From Clostridia bacterium (GTDB lineage: Bacteria; Bacillota; Clostridia; Christensenellales; Aristaeellaceae): 35,059 nt of DNA. The notes under the pieces were generated by a model, which was not told the DNA's origin, did no database searches, and was given only the letters and a program-made list of their open reading frames with translations. The translations under genes were made by a program, and so were the position numbers. This document shows positions 21,934 to 29,608 of this stretch, in pieces (within the stretch, counting starts at the first letter, position 1; every line of letters starts with the position of its first letter). The stretch lies in assembly GCA_017526525.1 (NCBI GenBank), contig JAFXRG010000021.1, forward strand, positions 1 through 35,059, read 5' to 3'.

Positions 21934-23805
21934 ATGGTTTTGATTTCTGAAAATCGCAGAATGATTGCTGTCTGTACCTCCTGGGAGGATGTCGAAAACC
22001 TGAATCTCGTGCTTAACCGGCTGATGGATGCAACGGACGGCACCCCGTTCCTTCCCCTGTGCATTCCCTTTGACCGGCCCACCACCGAATCCCGCGGGGA
22101 GGAAAGCATCCGGGAGCTGACCGATGCATTCGATCTTCCGAACCTGGCCGGATTCCTCCTCTTCGGGGAAATGATCCGCTCCGATATCATTAATCAGCAT
22201 CTCATTGACCTGGCTCACAGGAAAAAACTTCCCGTCTTCATGCTGGAAAGGCAGTATGAAGGCTGTATCAATCTGGCCTTCTGCTATACGGAAGGCTTTG
22301 AGTCCGTTGCCCGCCACATTGTGGAAGAGCACGGCTGCCGGGATGTGGTCATGGTGGCCGGCATCAAGGGCAATTCCTATTCGGAGGAGCGCATTTCCCT
22401 GCTCCGCCGGATCCTGGAGGAAAACGGCAGCTCCCTGCCGCAGGAACAGGTAATTTACGGCGAATACTGGGATGAGCCCACCTTCCGGGCCCTGGACGGA
22501 TATTTCAGCGCCGGGGGGCATATGCCGGAGGCTTTTCTCTGTGCCAATGACGCCATGGCCATCGCCACCAGCATCTGGCTTTCAGAAAGGGATATCCAGG
22601 TTCCGGGACAGGTCAGGGTCGCCGGGTTTGACGGAATTCTTCCCGGGGAAAACCACGATCCGTCCATCACTACCGCTGCGCCTGACTTTGCGTATATGTT
22701 CGGCCGTATGCTGGACCGGATGGAAAACTGGAATCCGGAGGATACCGGCCGCACGGAAACCTGGCCCATTCCCTTCCGGTTTATACCCCGGGAGTCCTGC
22801 GGCTGCCGGAAGCGGGACGTCTTCAGCGTGGTCCGGAAGGTCGGTGGCCTGAAGGTTACCAATCTGGACTATACCCGCCATATCCGGTCCATGGCCAACT
22901 TCATGCGCCGGACCCTCAGCATGAATTCCTTCGTCCGGCTCAATGAAAGCCTTTCCCCGCTTTTTTCCATGTGGCAGACTCCCTTCTGTTTCGCCGCGGT
23001 GCTGGATGACAACAACCACAACCAGGCCACTTCCATTCTTCATGGCCGGAACGGCCGGTATTCTGCGGGAGAAACCTTTCTCTACAAGGAATCCCCCATT
23101 CCAAACGAAGCCTCCGTCCGGAACGATCCCTCGGTCCGGATCCTGGCAGCCCAGCTGCTGCAGAATGAAGACGAAACCATGGGATATCTCGTTTCCGGCC
23201 TGAATGACTGGAGTCTTCGGGAGCAGGAACGCTTTGAGGAGGAAGCCCTTTTCCTCTCCGCCGCGCTGAACGCTGTGCTCTCCAACCGCCGCCTGGAAAA
23301 GGCCAACCGTGAAATCCTGCACCTGGCGGAGCATGACTATCTCACCGGCCTGTATAACCGGCGGGGATTTCTGCGGGAGCTGGAGCGCCGCCTGCAGCTT
23401 CCGGAATCCCGCAGCCAGGTTCTGACCCTGTTCGCCATGGATATGGACGGGCTCAAGGAAATCAACGATGTGCACGGCCACCAGGAAGGCGATCTCGCCA
23501 TCCGCAGCCTGGCCGAGGCCCTGCGCCGGGAAACGGAGGACACCGGCATCTGCGCCCGTTACGGCGGGGATGAGTTTGCCTTTGCCTGTATTGCGGATCA
23601 TTCCATGCTTCCGGAGCTGGAAGAAATCCGGAAGCGGCTGGAAACATCCGCCCGGGCCATCAGCGGAAAACGGGCTTACCTGATTTCCGCCAGCCTCGGC
23701 GCCTGCTCCCGTCCGGTGGATTCTTCCCTCTCCCTGGATGAAATCCTGGCGGAGTCCGACCGGGCGCTGTATCGCGACAAAACAGCCCGGAAGCATCGCT
23801 CCTGA
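21934..23805 (+). CDS. Diguanylate cyclase with LacI-type ligand-binding sensor
   Basis: 623 residues from ATG at 21934. GGGAGG ends only one base before that ATG, while an in-frame TTG at 21940 has the ideal 7-base spacing, so the true start may be two codons later. Residues ~9-265 resemble the sugar-binding core of LacI/GalR regulators (AGFLLFGEMIRSDIIN; FLCANDAMAIATSIWL; VRVAGFDGILPGENHDPSITT), but there is no helix-turn-helix and no signal peptide, so sensing is cytoplasmic. A GAF-like linker (~300-440) and a short helix lead to a GGDEF domain (~455-620) with LTGLYNRRGF, FAMDMDGLKEINDVHGH and RYGGDEF (GGDEF at 544-548), which looks active. It should couple a sugar-like ligand to c-di-GMP synthesis; the ligand is unknown. 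Confidence 0.93.
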   Translation: MVLISENRRMIAVCTSWEDVENLNLVLNRLMDATDGTPFLPLCIPFDRPTTESRGEESIRELTDAFDLPNLAGFLLFGEMIRSDIINQHLIDLAHRKKLPVFMLERQYEGCINLAFCYTEGFESVARHIVEEHGCRDVVMVAGIKGNSYSEERISLLRRILEENGSSLPQEQVIYGEYWDEPTFRALDGYFSAGGHMPEAFLCANDAMAIATSIWLSERDIQVPGQVRVAGFDGILPGENHDPSITTAAPDFAYMFGRMLDRMENWNPEDTGRTETWPIPFRFIPRESCGCRKRDVFSVVRKVGGLKVTNLDYTRHIRSMANFMRRTLSMNSFVRLNESLSPLFSMWQTPFCFAAVLDDNNHNQATSILHGRNGRYSAGETFLYKESPIPNEASVRNDPSVRILAAQLLQNEDETMGYLVSGLNDWSLREQERFEEEALFLSAALNAVLSNRRLEKANREILHLAEHDYLTGLYNRRGFLRELERRLQLPESRSQVLTLFAMDMDGLKEINDVHGHQEGDLAIRSLAEALRRETEDTGICARYGGDEFAFACIADHSMLPELEEIRKRLETSARAISGKRAYLISASLGACSRPVDSSLSLDEILAESDRALYRDKTARKHRS

Positions 23806-23878
23806 GCTGTCCCGTCTTTTTCGTTTTTTTTCACAGAATGTTTTCACCGAACCCGGTTTTCCCAGCCGCGCGCGGCGG

Positions 23879-25345
23879 TCAGGCAGCCGGGTCCGGTCCG
23901 TTGTATTTGAGGCACAGCATCGTCAGGTCATCAAACTGCGGCGCGGTTTTCACAAAAGCGTTCACAGCCTTCTGTACGCTGTCCAGCGCCTCATGGGGAT
24001 CGTCTCCGGAGATGCTGTTGAGCGTATCCAGGAGCCGGTCTGTCCCGAACATTTCGTTCTGCGAATCGGTGGCCTCCGCCACGCCGTCTGTATACACAAA
24101 CAGAACGGAACCCTTTTCCAGCTTCATCTGGTACTCTTTGTACCGGACGCCTTCCATACCGCCCAGCACAAAGCCGTGCTTGTCTTTGTACAGTTCAAAT
24201 TTCCCGCCGGGCTGTTTCAGCACCGGATACTCATGACCGGCGTTGGTCGCGGTCAGCAGGCCGGTGCTCAGCTCCAGGATGCCCAGCCAGACGGTGACGA
24301 ACATTTCCTCATGCCGGCTCTGGCAGATCTGGTAATTGGCGGCCTCCAGCGCTTCCTTCGGGTTTTTCTTCATGATCGCGTAATTCTGAACCAGGATTTT
24401 GGAAGCCATCATGAAAAGCGCCGCGGGAACTCCCTTGCCGGAAACGTCCGCAATCACCAGCCCCAGGTGATCCTCGTCAATCAGGAAGAAATCATAGAAA
24501 TCCCCTCCGACTTCCTTGGCCGGGCTCATGGAAGCAAAAATGTCAAATTCACTGCGTTCCGGAAAAGCGGGAAAGATGTTGGGAAGCATGTCCGCCTGAA
24601 TGCGGGTGGCCATGGACAGCTCCGTCTCGATCCGGGACGCGTCCATCCGCTGTTTTTCGAATCTGTTCAGCAGCACGCTGGTGATCACCGCGAACATATA
24701 GACCGCTCCGGCCACCGTCGCGATAATCACAAACTGAATCCCGGGAACGAAGGCCTGCAGCGCAATGGCTGCCAGCGGCGCGATCAGGTAAACCCAGAAT
24801 GCGCGGCGCACCGGCTTTTCGAAGCGGTCCCGGTGGCGAACCAGCAGGAAAACCCCCTGGATCATCATGATCAGCGGCATCAGGTTGGACAGGATATACC
24901 ACTTTTCCCGATGATAAACATTGTTTGCGTCAAAGCTGTAGAAAAACCCGGTAAAAGCGGAAATCAGGAGCGCAAGGATATGGATGCCGGTCAACAGGGC
25001 AGCCGCCCGGACATGGCCCAGAATCGCATCCTGCCCGAGCGCCGTAAACAGAATCATCGTCACCAGCATCAGGGTCATCACCCCGGAAGCGCTGAACTCA
25101 ATGAAGGTAACCGTCCCGATGGCAAACCGGATGACATCCCCGGGATGTCCTTCCAGCAGTTCCCGGGCCAGGTGCATGGAAATATAAACCAGCACGGTCC
25201 AGAGAAAAGCAATGAAAAACTTCCGTACATCCTGCCGGATCGGCGATTTCCGGAGCTGAACAATGCTCAGGCCGCAGACGCCGATGCCGGCCGCGATCAT
25301 CAGCGCATTAATCAGGTTTGTGGTTGACAGTGCAAATTCTCCCAT
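23879..25345 (-). CDS. Membrane-anchored SpoIIE/PP2C-type serine phosphatase
   Basis: 488 residues, ATG with GAGGA 7 bases upstream. The N-terminal ~235 residues hold about seven hydrophobic helices with short loops, an intramembrane sensor-like region. A short helix (MDASRIETELSMATRIQADML) leads to the PP2C domain (~245-485) with the metal-binding motifs EVGGDFYDFF, IADVSGKG, YTDGVAEA and FDDLTML, all intact. Such phosphatases dephosphorylate STAS anti-anti-sigma factors. The gene starts 10 bases after a gene for an anti-sigma-kinase-like ATPase, so the pair probably forms a partner-switch module. No STAS partner is encoded in the window. Confidence 0.92.
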   Translation of the reverse strand: MGEFALSTTNLINALMIAAGIGVCGLSIVQLRKSPIRQDVRKFFIAFLWTVLVYISMHLARELLEGHPGDVIRFAIGTVTFIEFSASGVMTLMLVTMILFTALGQDAILGHVRAAALLTGIHILALLISAFTGFFYSFDANNVYHREKWYILSNLMPLIMMIQGVFLLVRHRDRFEKPVRRAFWVYLIAPLAAIALQAFVPGIQFVIIATVAGAVYMFAVITSVLLNRFEKQRMDASRIETELSMATRIQADMLPNIFPAFPERSEFDIFASMSPAKEVGGDFYDFFLIDEDHLGLVIADVSGKGVPAALFMMASKILVQNYAIMKKNPKEALEAANYQICQSRHEEMFVTVWLGILELSTGLLTATNAGHEYPVLKQPGGKFELYKDKHGFVLGGMEGVRYKEYQMKLEKGSVLFVYTDGVAEATDSQNEMFGTDRLLDTLNSISGDDPHEALDSVQKAVNAFVKTAPQFDDLTMLCLKYNGPDPAA

Positions 25346-25355
25346 TCTTATGTCC

Positions 25356-25961
25356 TCATTTCCTTACAGCCTTGCTGATCACCAGGCGAATCCTGCTTCC
25401 CTGGATCCCGATGGTCACCTCGTCCGCCAGCCGGGCCACAATGGATTTTTCCAGCTCGTCCAGGTCGATGCCCGCTTCGGGATCGTCCTTCGACCGGTGC
25501 TCCAGGTTATACCGGTATGCGGAAAGGGACCACCTGCCAGCCCAAACCGGGGATTTTTCATCCTGCCGCACCCCGTAGCTCATGTAGTCCGGCAGCGTGT
25601 CCGCCAGCTCCTCCGGCATCTCCCCCACGTTCTCAAACATATAGGAGCAGTTCAGCATTTCGGCAATTTTCGCCATAAACCCCTCCGGGGAAACGGAAGG
25701 CCTCGGCAGTCCTTCCTCCCCTTCCCGCACCTGGGCTTCCAGAACAATGTCATACCCTGCCTCCGTTGTTTCCAGCCAGATTTCCCCGTCAAAGTGACGA
25801 ATCAGCTGGTTGGCCATGCCCAGGGTTTCCTCTGCCAGCAGGCACATGTGCTGGTAGTTCCGGCCGGCAATGCCGATTTTCCCCGCAAAAGTCTTCAGGA
25901 TTTCCTCCACGTCCGGGTTTCTCCGGACCGTATTGCTGACCCACAGCTTTTCCGTTTTCAT
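25356..25961 (-). CDS. Divergent RsbW/SpoIIAB-like ATPase (anti-sigma kinase type)
   Basis: 201 residues; its ATG overlaps the stop of the upstream membrane-protein gene (ATGA), so translation is coupled. LLAEETLGMANQLIRHF fits the N-box helix of HATPase/anti-sigma kinases, although the usual Asn is displaced, and GEIWLETTEAGYDIVLEAQV matches the following strands. The C-terminal stretch TIGIQGSRIRLVISKAV could be the last strand. A clear glycine-rich ATP lid is not seen, so kinase activity is uncertain. Its position directly before a SpoIIE-type phosphatase supports a partner-switching role. Alternatively it is a degenerate binding partner without catalysis. Confidence 0.65.
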   Translation of the reverse strand: MKTEKLWVSNTVRRNPDVEEILKTFAGKIGIAGRNYQHMCLLAEETLGMANQLIRHFDGEIWLETTEAGYDIVLEAQVREGEEGLPRPSVSPEGFMAKIAEMLNCSYMFENVGEMPEELADTLPDYMSYGVRQDEKSPVWAGRWSLSAYRYNLEHRSKDDPEAGIDLDELEKSIVARLADEVTIGIQGSRIRLVISKAVRK

Positions 25962-26503
25962 CCTTGTTCTGCCCCTTTTTGTTTTTCATTCCCGGATCCG
26001 GCGGGTTCCCCGTTCATTTTCTTTTTCCCGAAAAGGTTTCCCGCCAGCGTCACAACGCCGGTCAGGGCCATGACCCCGCCCGCTGCCGGGGTAAAAATAT
26101 CCTCCCCCAGGGGAATCAGCATCAGTCCGGCTCCCAGCGCAACGGGAACCGCCTCCGCGATCTTGAATCCCATGCGGTATTTGAACCGGAACATTCTGCG
26201 CAGCGTCAGCAGGGCGTAAATCACCACGATCCCGCCGAGGATGTATTTCAGGTATTTTGTCAGCGTCAGGGGACTGATCAGCATCCAGGCGCCGGCCGCC
26301 GCCAGCACGCCGTTCAGGCCTACGTGCAGGCCCTTGCTGGTCTTCGTGCTTTCCTTGTCTGTCACGGAAAGTGTGATTCCCAGCGTGCTCAGCACCAGGG
26401 CGGCAATGCCCAGAACCGTCATGGACGCGTTCTGGTTCAGCACCATCCACGCGCCGATGGCAATCAGAAACAGGGGAGAGATATTTCTGCGAATTCTTTT
26501 CAT
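25958..26503 (-). CDS. Small multi-pass membrane protein, first gene of phosphatase operon
   Basis: 181 residues, ATG with GGAGG 5-6 bases upstream. Five or six hydrophobic helices in pairs (SPLFLIAIGAWMVL; VLGIAALVLSTLGITL; LNGVLAAAGAWMLI; YILGGIVVIYALL; GGVMALTGVVTLAGNLF) resemble the HdeD/DUF308 fold, followed by a polar tail rich in Lys, Gly and Glu. Its TGA overlaps the next gene's ATG. Coupling to the ATPase and phosphatase genes suggests it may sense or relay an envelope signal; that is inference. Confidence 0.75.
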   Translation of the reverse strand: MKRIRRNISPLFLIAIGAWMVLNQNASMTVLGIAALVLSTLGITLSVTDKESTKTSKGLHVGLNGVLAAAGAWMLISPLTLTKYLKYILGGIVVIYALLTLRRMFRFKYRMGFKIAEAVPVALGAGLMLIPLGEDIFTPAAGGVMALTGVVTLAGNLFGKKKMNGEPAGSGNEKQKGAEQG

Positions 26504-26550
26504 GCTTCCTCCGGATCTTTTAATCTTCAGTTTTCAGGGGTCCGTCTTTA

Positions 26551-26579
26551 AGCATATTACAATTTCACCGGTTTCTCAA
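26551..26579 (-). promoter_or_regulatory. Promoter of the membrane protein/ATPase/phosphatase operon
   Basis: On the minus strand TTGAGA (26574-26579), a 17-base spacer and TATGCT (26551-26556), starting ~40 bases before the ATG at 26503. No clear terminator separates it from the histidine-kinase gene upstream. Confidence 0.5.
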
Positions 26580-26603
26580 GCTTTTTTCGTTTTGGGATCC
26601 GGT

Positions 26604-27884
26604 TCAGAGGGTCACCGTGAAAACCGTGTTCTCCCCCTCCCGGCTGTGAACGCTGATCCGGCCGTGGTGCGCTTCGGCAATGCCCCGGGCAATGGCCAGT
26701 CCCAGCCCATGCCCGTCCGTCTGGCGGCTGTGGGCGGAATCCCCCCGCCAGAACCGGTCAAACAGGTGCGCCTGATCCGCTTCCGGAATCGCCTTCCCGG
26801 TATTCTCCACCAGGATTTCACGCTGTTTTCCGGCCGCCCGCAGGCACACCCGTATTTTTCCGTGTTCGTCGGAATATTTCAGGGCGTTGCTCAGCAGGAT
26901 CACCGCCAGCTGCTGAATCATTGCTTCGTTGCCGACATATTCCACCCCGTCCGGAATCTCCGTTTCCAGCGTTTTTCCCGCCTCATACACGGTACTTTCA
27001 AAGGGCAGGATCACATCCAGCAGGGACCTGCCGAGATCGAAGGGCTTCATTTCCATGCTTATTTTCCCCTGGTCCATCCGGGCCAGCAGCAGCAGGTTTT
27101 TCACCAGGTTGTCCGTCCGGCTGACCTCCGACCGGATGTATCCCAGGTACTCGTTTTCCCCGATTTCGCTTTCCAGCACCTCCGCGTTGGCGGAAATCAC
27201 CGCCAGCGGTGTTTTCAGCTCATGGCTGGCATCGGAAACAAACTGCTTCTGCCGGGTAAACGCTTCCTCCACCGGTTTAACCATCCGGCGGACCAGAAGC
27301 CAGGCCAGCAGGGAAAGCAGCAGGCAGGCTCCGCAGGCAATCAGGGCCGTGGACCGCAGCATGTTGCCGGCCGCCAGGTATTCCAGCCGGGCATCCAGCA
27401 CAATCACCAGCTGTTTATCGTCCCGGTTGGTTTTCAGGAAAAACCGGCTGCCGATCTGTCCCTGGTCCCGGCCTTCCGCCAGAACCGCCTTCGCCGTTTC
27501 GGCAACCTCCTCCTCCGAATACTGTTCCGCCCGGTCGGATTCCCACTCCCATACCGTTCCGTCTTCGTTCAGGACAATCGTGTAAAAATTCGCCAGGCCG
27601 GCCACCGCTTCCGGACGGTATACGGACTGTTCAAACCGTTCGCTCCGGGTCCGGTTCTCGCTCCGCTGGGAACCACCGTATCCCTGCTCATCCGTTCCGC
27701 TGCGCAGTCCTCTCATAAAAGGCCGGCGGCCGCTGTTTTCCGCCAGTACAGACAGCGTTTTCTCCGCCTGGGTTTGAATGCTGCGGATATTGGCCCGCCA
27801 GATGCCCGCCACAATTCCGGCTGTAACCAGCACAAGCACGGAGATCACCATCAGCGTCATACGCACCTGCAGTTTTCGTATCAT
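26604..27884 (-). CDS. Two-component sensor histidine kinase
   Basis: 427 residues from ATG at 27884, which overlaps the response-regulator stop as ATGA and has GGAGG just upstream; the longer in-frame extension to 28136 runs backwards through the regulator gene and is rejected. A membrane helix (~8-30), an extracytoplasmic region (~31-155, rich in Arg/Ser/Glu at its start) and a second helix (~157-177) precede the dimerisation helix FVSDASHELKTPLAV with phospho-acceptor H221. The ATPase has the N-box LLSNALKYS, a FDRFWRGD F-box and the DGHGLGLAIA G-box. It should phosphorylate the OmpR-type regulator encoded just upstream. The stimulus is unknown. Confidence 0.95.
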   Translation of the reverse strand: MIRKLQVRMTLMVISVLVLVTAGIVAGIWRANIRSIQTQAEKTLSVLAENSGRRPFMRGLRSGTDEQGYGGSQRSENRTRSERFEQSVYRPEAVAGLANFYTIVLNEDGTVWEWESDRAEQYSEEEVAETAKAVLAEGRDQGQIGSRFFLKTNRDDKQLVIVLDARLEYLAAGNMLRSTALIACGACLLLSLLAWLLVRRMVKPVEEAFTRQKQFVSDASHELKTPLAVISANAEVLESEIGENEYLGYIRSEVSRTDNLVKNLLLLARMDQGKISMEMKPFDLGRSLLDVILPFESTVYEAGKTLETEIPDGVEYVGNEAMIQQLAVILLSNALKYSDEHGKIRVCLRAAGKQREILVENTGKAIPEADQAHLFDRFWRGDSAHSRQTDGHGLGLAIARGIAEAHHGRISVHSREGENTVFTVTL

Positions 27885-28561
27885 TCTTCTTCCTCCAGTG
27901 AATACCCCACGCCCCGGGTTGCCCGGATTTTGGCGCCGGACCCGATAAAGCTCAGCTTTTTGCGCAGGAAGGAGATGTAGACCTCCAGGCCGTTGCCCTC
28001 CGCGCTGCTCTCCAGTCCCCACACCCGTTCCTGCAGCGTATCCTTCAGCAGAATCTGCCCGGGATTCCGCAGGAAAAGCTCCATCAGCTGGTATTCCTTG
28101 ATTCCCAGCTTGATATCCTGCCCCGTCCGGTCGCACCGCAGCTTCCCGTTTTTCTGCTCCAGGCGGAGATCTGCCCAGTGCAGCTCCATCACCGGCTCGC
28201 TGCCGCCCCTCCGGGTTATGGCATGCAGGCAGGAAATCAGCTCCGCGGATTCAAAGGGCTTGGCCAGGTAGTAGTCCGCCCCACTGTCCAGCCCGGTGAC
28301 CCGGTCCTCCAGGGCCGTCCGGGCTGTCAGCATCAGGACCGGTGTCCGCACCTTTTCCTTCCGCAGTTCCCGCAGCACGGAAAACCCGTCCCGCCCGGGA
28401 AGCATCACATCCAGGATGATGGCGTCGTATTCTCCGCTCAGCGCCCAGTCCAGCCCGTCAATGCCGTCATAAACCGCGTCCGCCACAATATTCTGTTTTT
28501 CCAGCAGCCTGCAGATCGCCGCGGAAAGGCTTTTCTCATCCTCAACCAGCAGTACCTTCAT
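27881..28561 (-). CDS. OmpR/PhoB-family response regulator
   Basis: 226 residues, ATG with GGAGG 6-7 bases upstream. The receiver domain has acidic pocket E7/D8, phospho-acceptor D51 (IILDVMLPG), T79 and K101 (LAKPFES). The C-terminal winged helix (~130-222) includes GIKEYQLMELFLRNPG, VWGLESSAEGNGLEVYISFLRKKL and the wing IRATRGVGYSL. It overlaps the kinase gene by four bases. A tandem-repeat box adjoining its -10 suggests autoregulation, and a GC-rich hairpin sits in the ~75-base leader (28570-28615). Confidence 0.96.
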   Translation of the reverse strand: MKVLLVEDEKSLSAAICRLLEKQNIVADAVYDGIDGLDWALSGEYDAIILDVMLPGRDGFSVLRELRKEKVRTPVLMLTARTALEDRVTGLDSGADYYLAKPFESAELISCLHAITRRGGSEPVMELHWADLRLEQKNGKLRCDRTGQDIKLGIKEYQLMELFLRNPGQILLKDTLQERVWGLESSAEGNGLEVYISFLRKKLSFIGSGAKIRATRGVGYSLEEEE

Positions 28562-28641
28562 ATGTTTCCTCCGGTATGGCCCGAACGGGCGGGAGATGTA
28601 TTCCCCCGCCCGCTCTGTTTTGGTGGAAGGCCGTCAACCCT

Positions 28642-28675
28642 ATGATACGGGAGAAGCCTTAAAATTTCCTTTAAG
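28642..28675 (-). promoter_or_regulatory. Tandem-repeat OmpR-type operator with -10 for the two-component operon
   Basis: On the plus strand CTTAAA-ATTTC-CTTTAA (28658-28674) is two hexamers with a 5-base gap, like PmrA-type boxes, i.e. an 11-base direct repeat. Its nearest half is 10 bases from TATCAT (28642-28647, minus strand), and no -35 hexamer is present, as in activator-dependent promoters. The box overlaps the stop codon of the MscS gene. Confidence 0.6.
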
Positions 28676-29531
28676 AAAGAAGATCCGTGGTTTTTGTCCG
28701 GTCCTGCTCCGTCAGGATGTTCAGGTAGGCATACGGAATTTCGACACCCGCCTGGTCCAGCGCCGCCTTCACCCGGCTGTTGACGTCGTCCTTGACCCGC
28801 TCCGTCGGGCTGACGGGTTCATAGTATGCCGTCACGGCCATGGTCAGGCCGTTCTGCTCATAGGCAATGAAATACACGGGGGAATATGTATCCCCCTCCC
28901 GGGGAACCGTATAGGGGCTTTCCTGAACCGCTTTTCCGATCACCTGTTTCGCCTTCTCAATATCGGAATCCAGGCCGATGGTAAAACGGAAATGAATGCT
29001 GCGGCACCGGGGCCGGTGGCTCAGGTTCGTAATCGTCCGGGCGTTGATCTCGCTGTTGGGAATCACAATTTTCAGGGTATCAATGCCCTGCAGCACCACG
29101 TGGCGGATGGTAATGTCCTTCACGATGCCCCCGGTTCCGTTTTCAAATTCAATCCGGTCCCCGATGTTGAAGGGTTTGGTGGTGCTGATCATAACGCCGC
29201 AGAGCATGTCCGTAAGAATAGGCTTCGCGGCAAAACCGGCAATGGCGGCGATGACCGCAGTCCCCTGGAACAGGGAGTTGCCGAAGGAAGCTGTCAGCGG
29301 CGAGGTCATAATCACGCACTGCACCGCGATAAACACGATCAGGAACCGCAGAATCTTCTCGCTGAACCGGGCATTGATCCCGTCATGCTTGGACACCCAT
29401 TTCTTTCCCAGCCGCTTCTCCAGCTTCAGCAGAAAAAAAACCACAACCGCCGCTATGACAATGGCAATGCCCAGATTCACCCAGTCGGAAACCAGCGGGT
29501 GTTTTTTCATAAAATCGTCAATAACCTTCAT
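28671..29531 (-). CDS. mscS: MscS-family small-conductance mechanosensitive channel
   Basis: 286 residues, ATG with GGAGGG 6 bases upstream. Three hydrophobic helices lie near 18-38, 58-78 and 84-108; the third is the glycine/alanine-rich pore helix (GTAVIAAIAGFAAKPILTDMLCGVMI). The beta domain has PFNIGDRIEF and the conserved IVIPNSEI, followed by a C-terminal alpha/beta region. Length is the same as E. coli MscS. It should open under membrane tension to release solutes in osmotic downshock. It follows a terminator, and its end overlaps the operator of the two-component operon. Confidence 0.95.
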   Translation of the reverse strand: MKVIDDFMKKHPLVSDWVNLGIAIVIAAVVVFFLLKLEKRLGKKWVSKHDGINARFSEKILRFLIVFIAVQCVIMTSPLTASFGNSLFQGTAVIAAIAGFAAKPILTDMLCGVMISTTKPFNIGDRIEFENGTGGIVKDITIRHVVLQGIDTLKIVIPNSEINARTITNLSHRPRCRSIHFRFTIGLDSDIEKAKQVIGKAVQESPYTVPREGDTYSPVYFIAYEQNGLTMAVTAYYEPVSPTERVKDDVNSRVKAALDQAGVEIPYAYLNILTEQDRTKTTDLLS

Positions 29532-29557
29532 CTCTGCCCTCCCGGATCATCAGGCTG

Positions 29558-29600
29558 AAAAACCGCAAGGCACGGCCCCGCACAGGCGGCCGTGCCTTGC
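29558..29600 (-). terminator. Intrinsic terminator between membrane protein and MscS genes
   Basis: A perfect 13-bp stem (GCAAGGCACGGCC with GGCCGTGCCTTGC, 29565-29600) is followed on the minus strand by GG and five Ts. It lies just past the stop of the 29609 gene and just before the MscS start, so MscS transcription needs read-through or a nearby start. Confidence 0.85.
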
Positions 29601-29608
29601 CTTTTACG

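Noticed and set aside
22582-23847. 421-codon minus-strand frame opposite the sensor cyclase
   Set aside because: It is a shadow frame; the plus strand has RYGGDEF and the LacI-type fold.
23806-23878. Possible terminator between the sensor cyclase and phosphatase genes
   Set aside because: The region is T-rich and has a CCGCGCGCGG palindrome, but no stem followed by a proper T-run on either strand.
27885-28136. Upstream extension of the histidine kinase
   Set aside because: It reads through the response-regulator gene in another frame; the ATGA overlap and GGAGG at 27884 define the real start.
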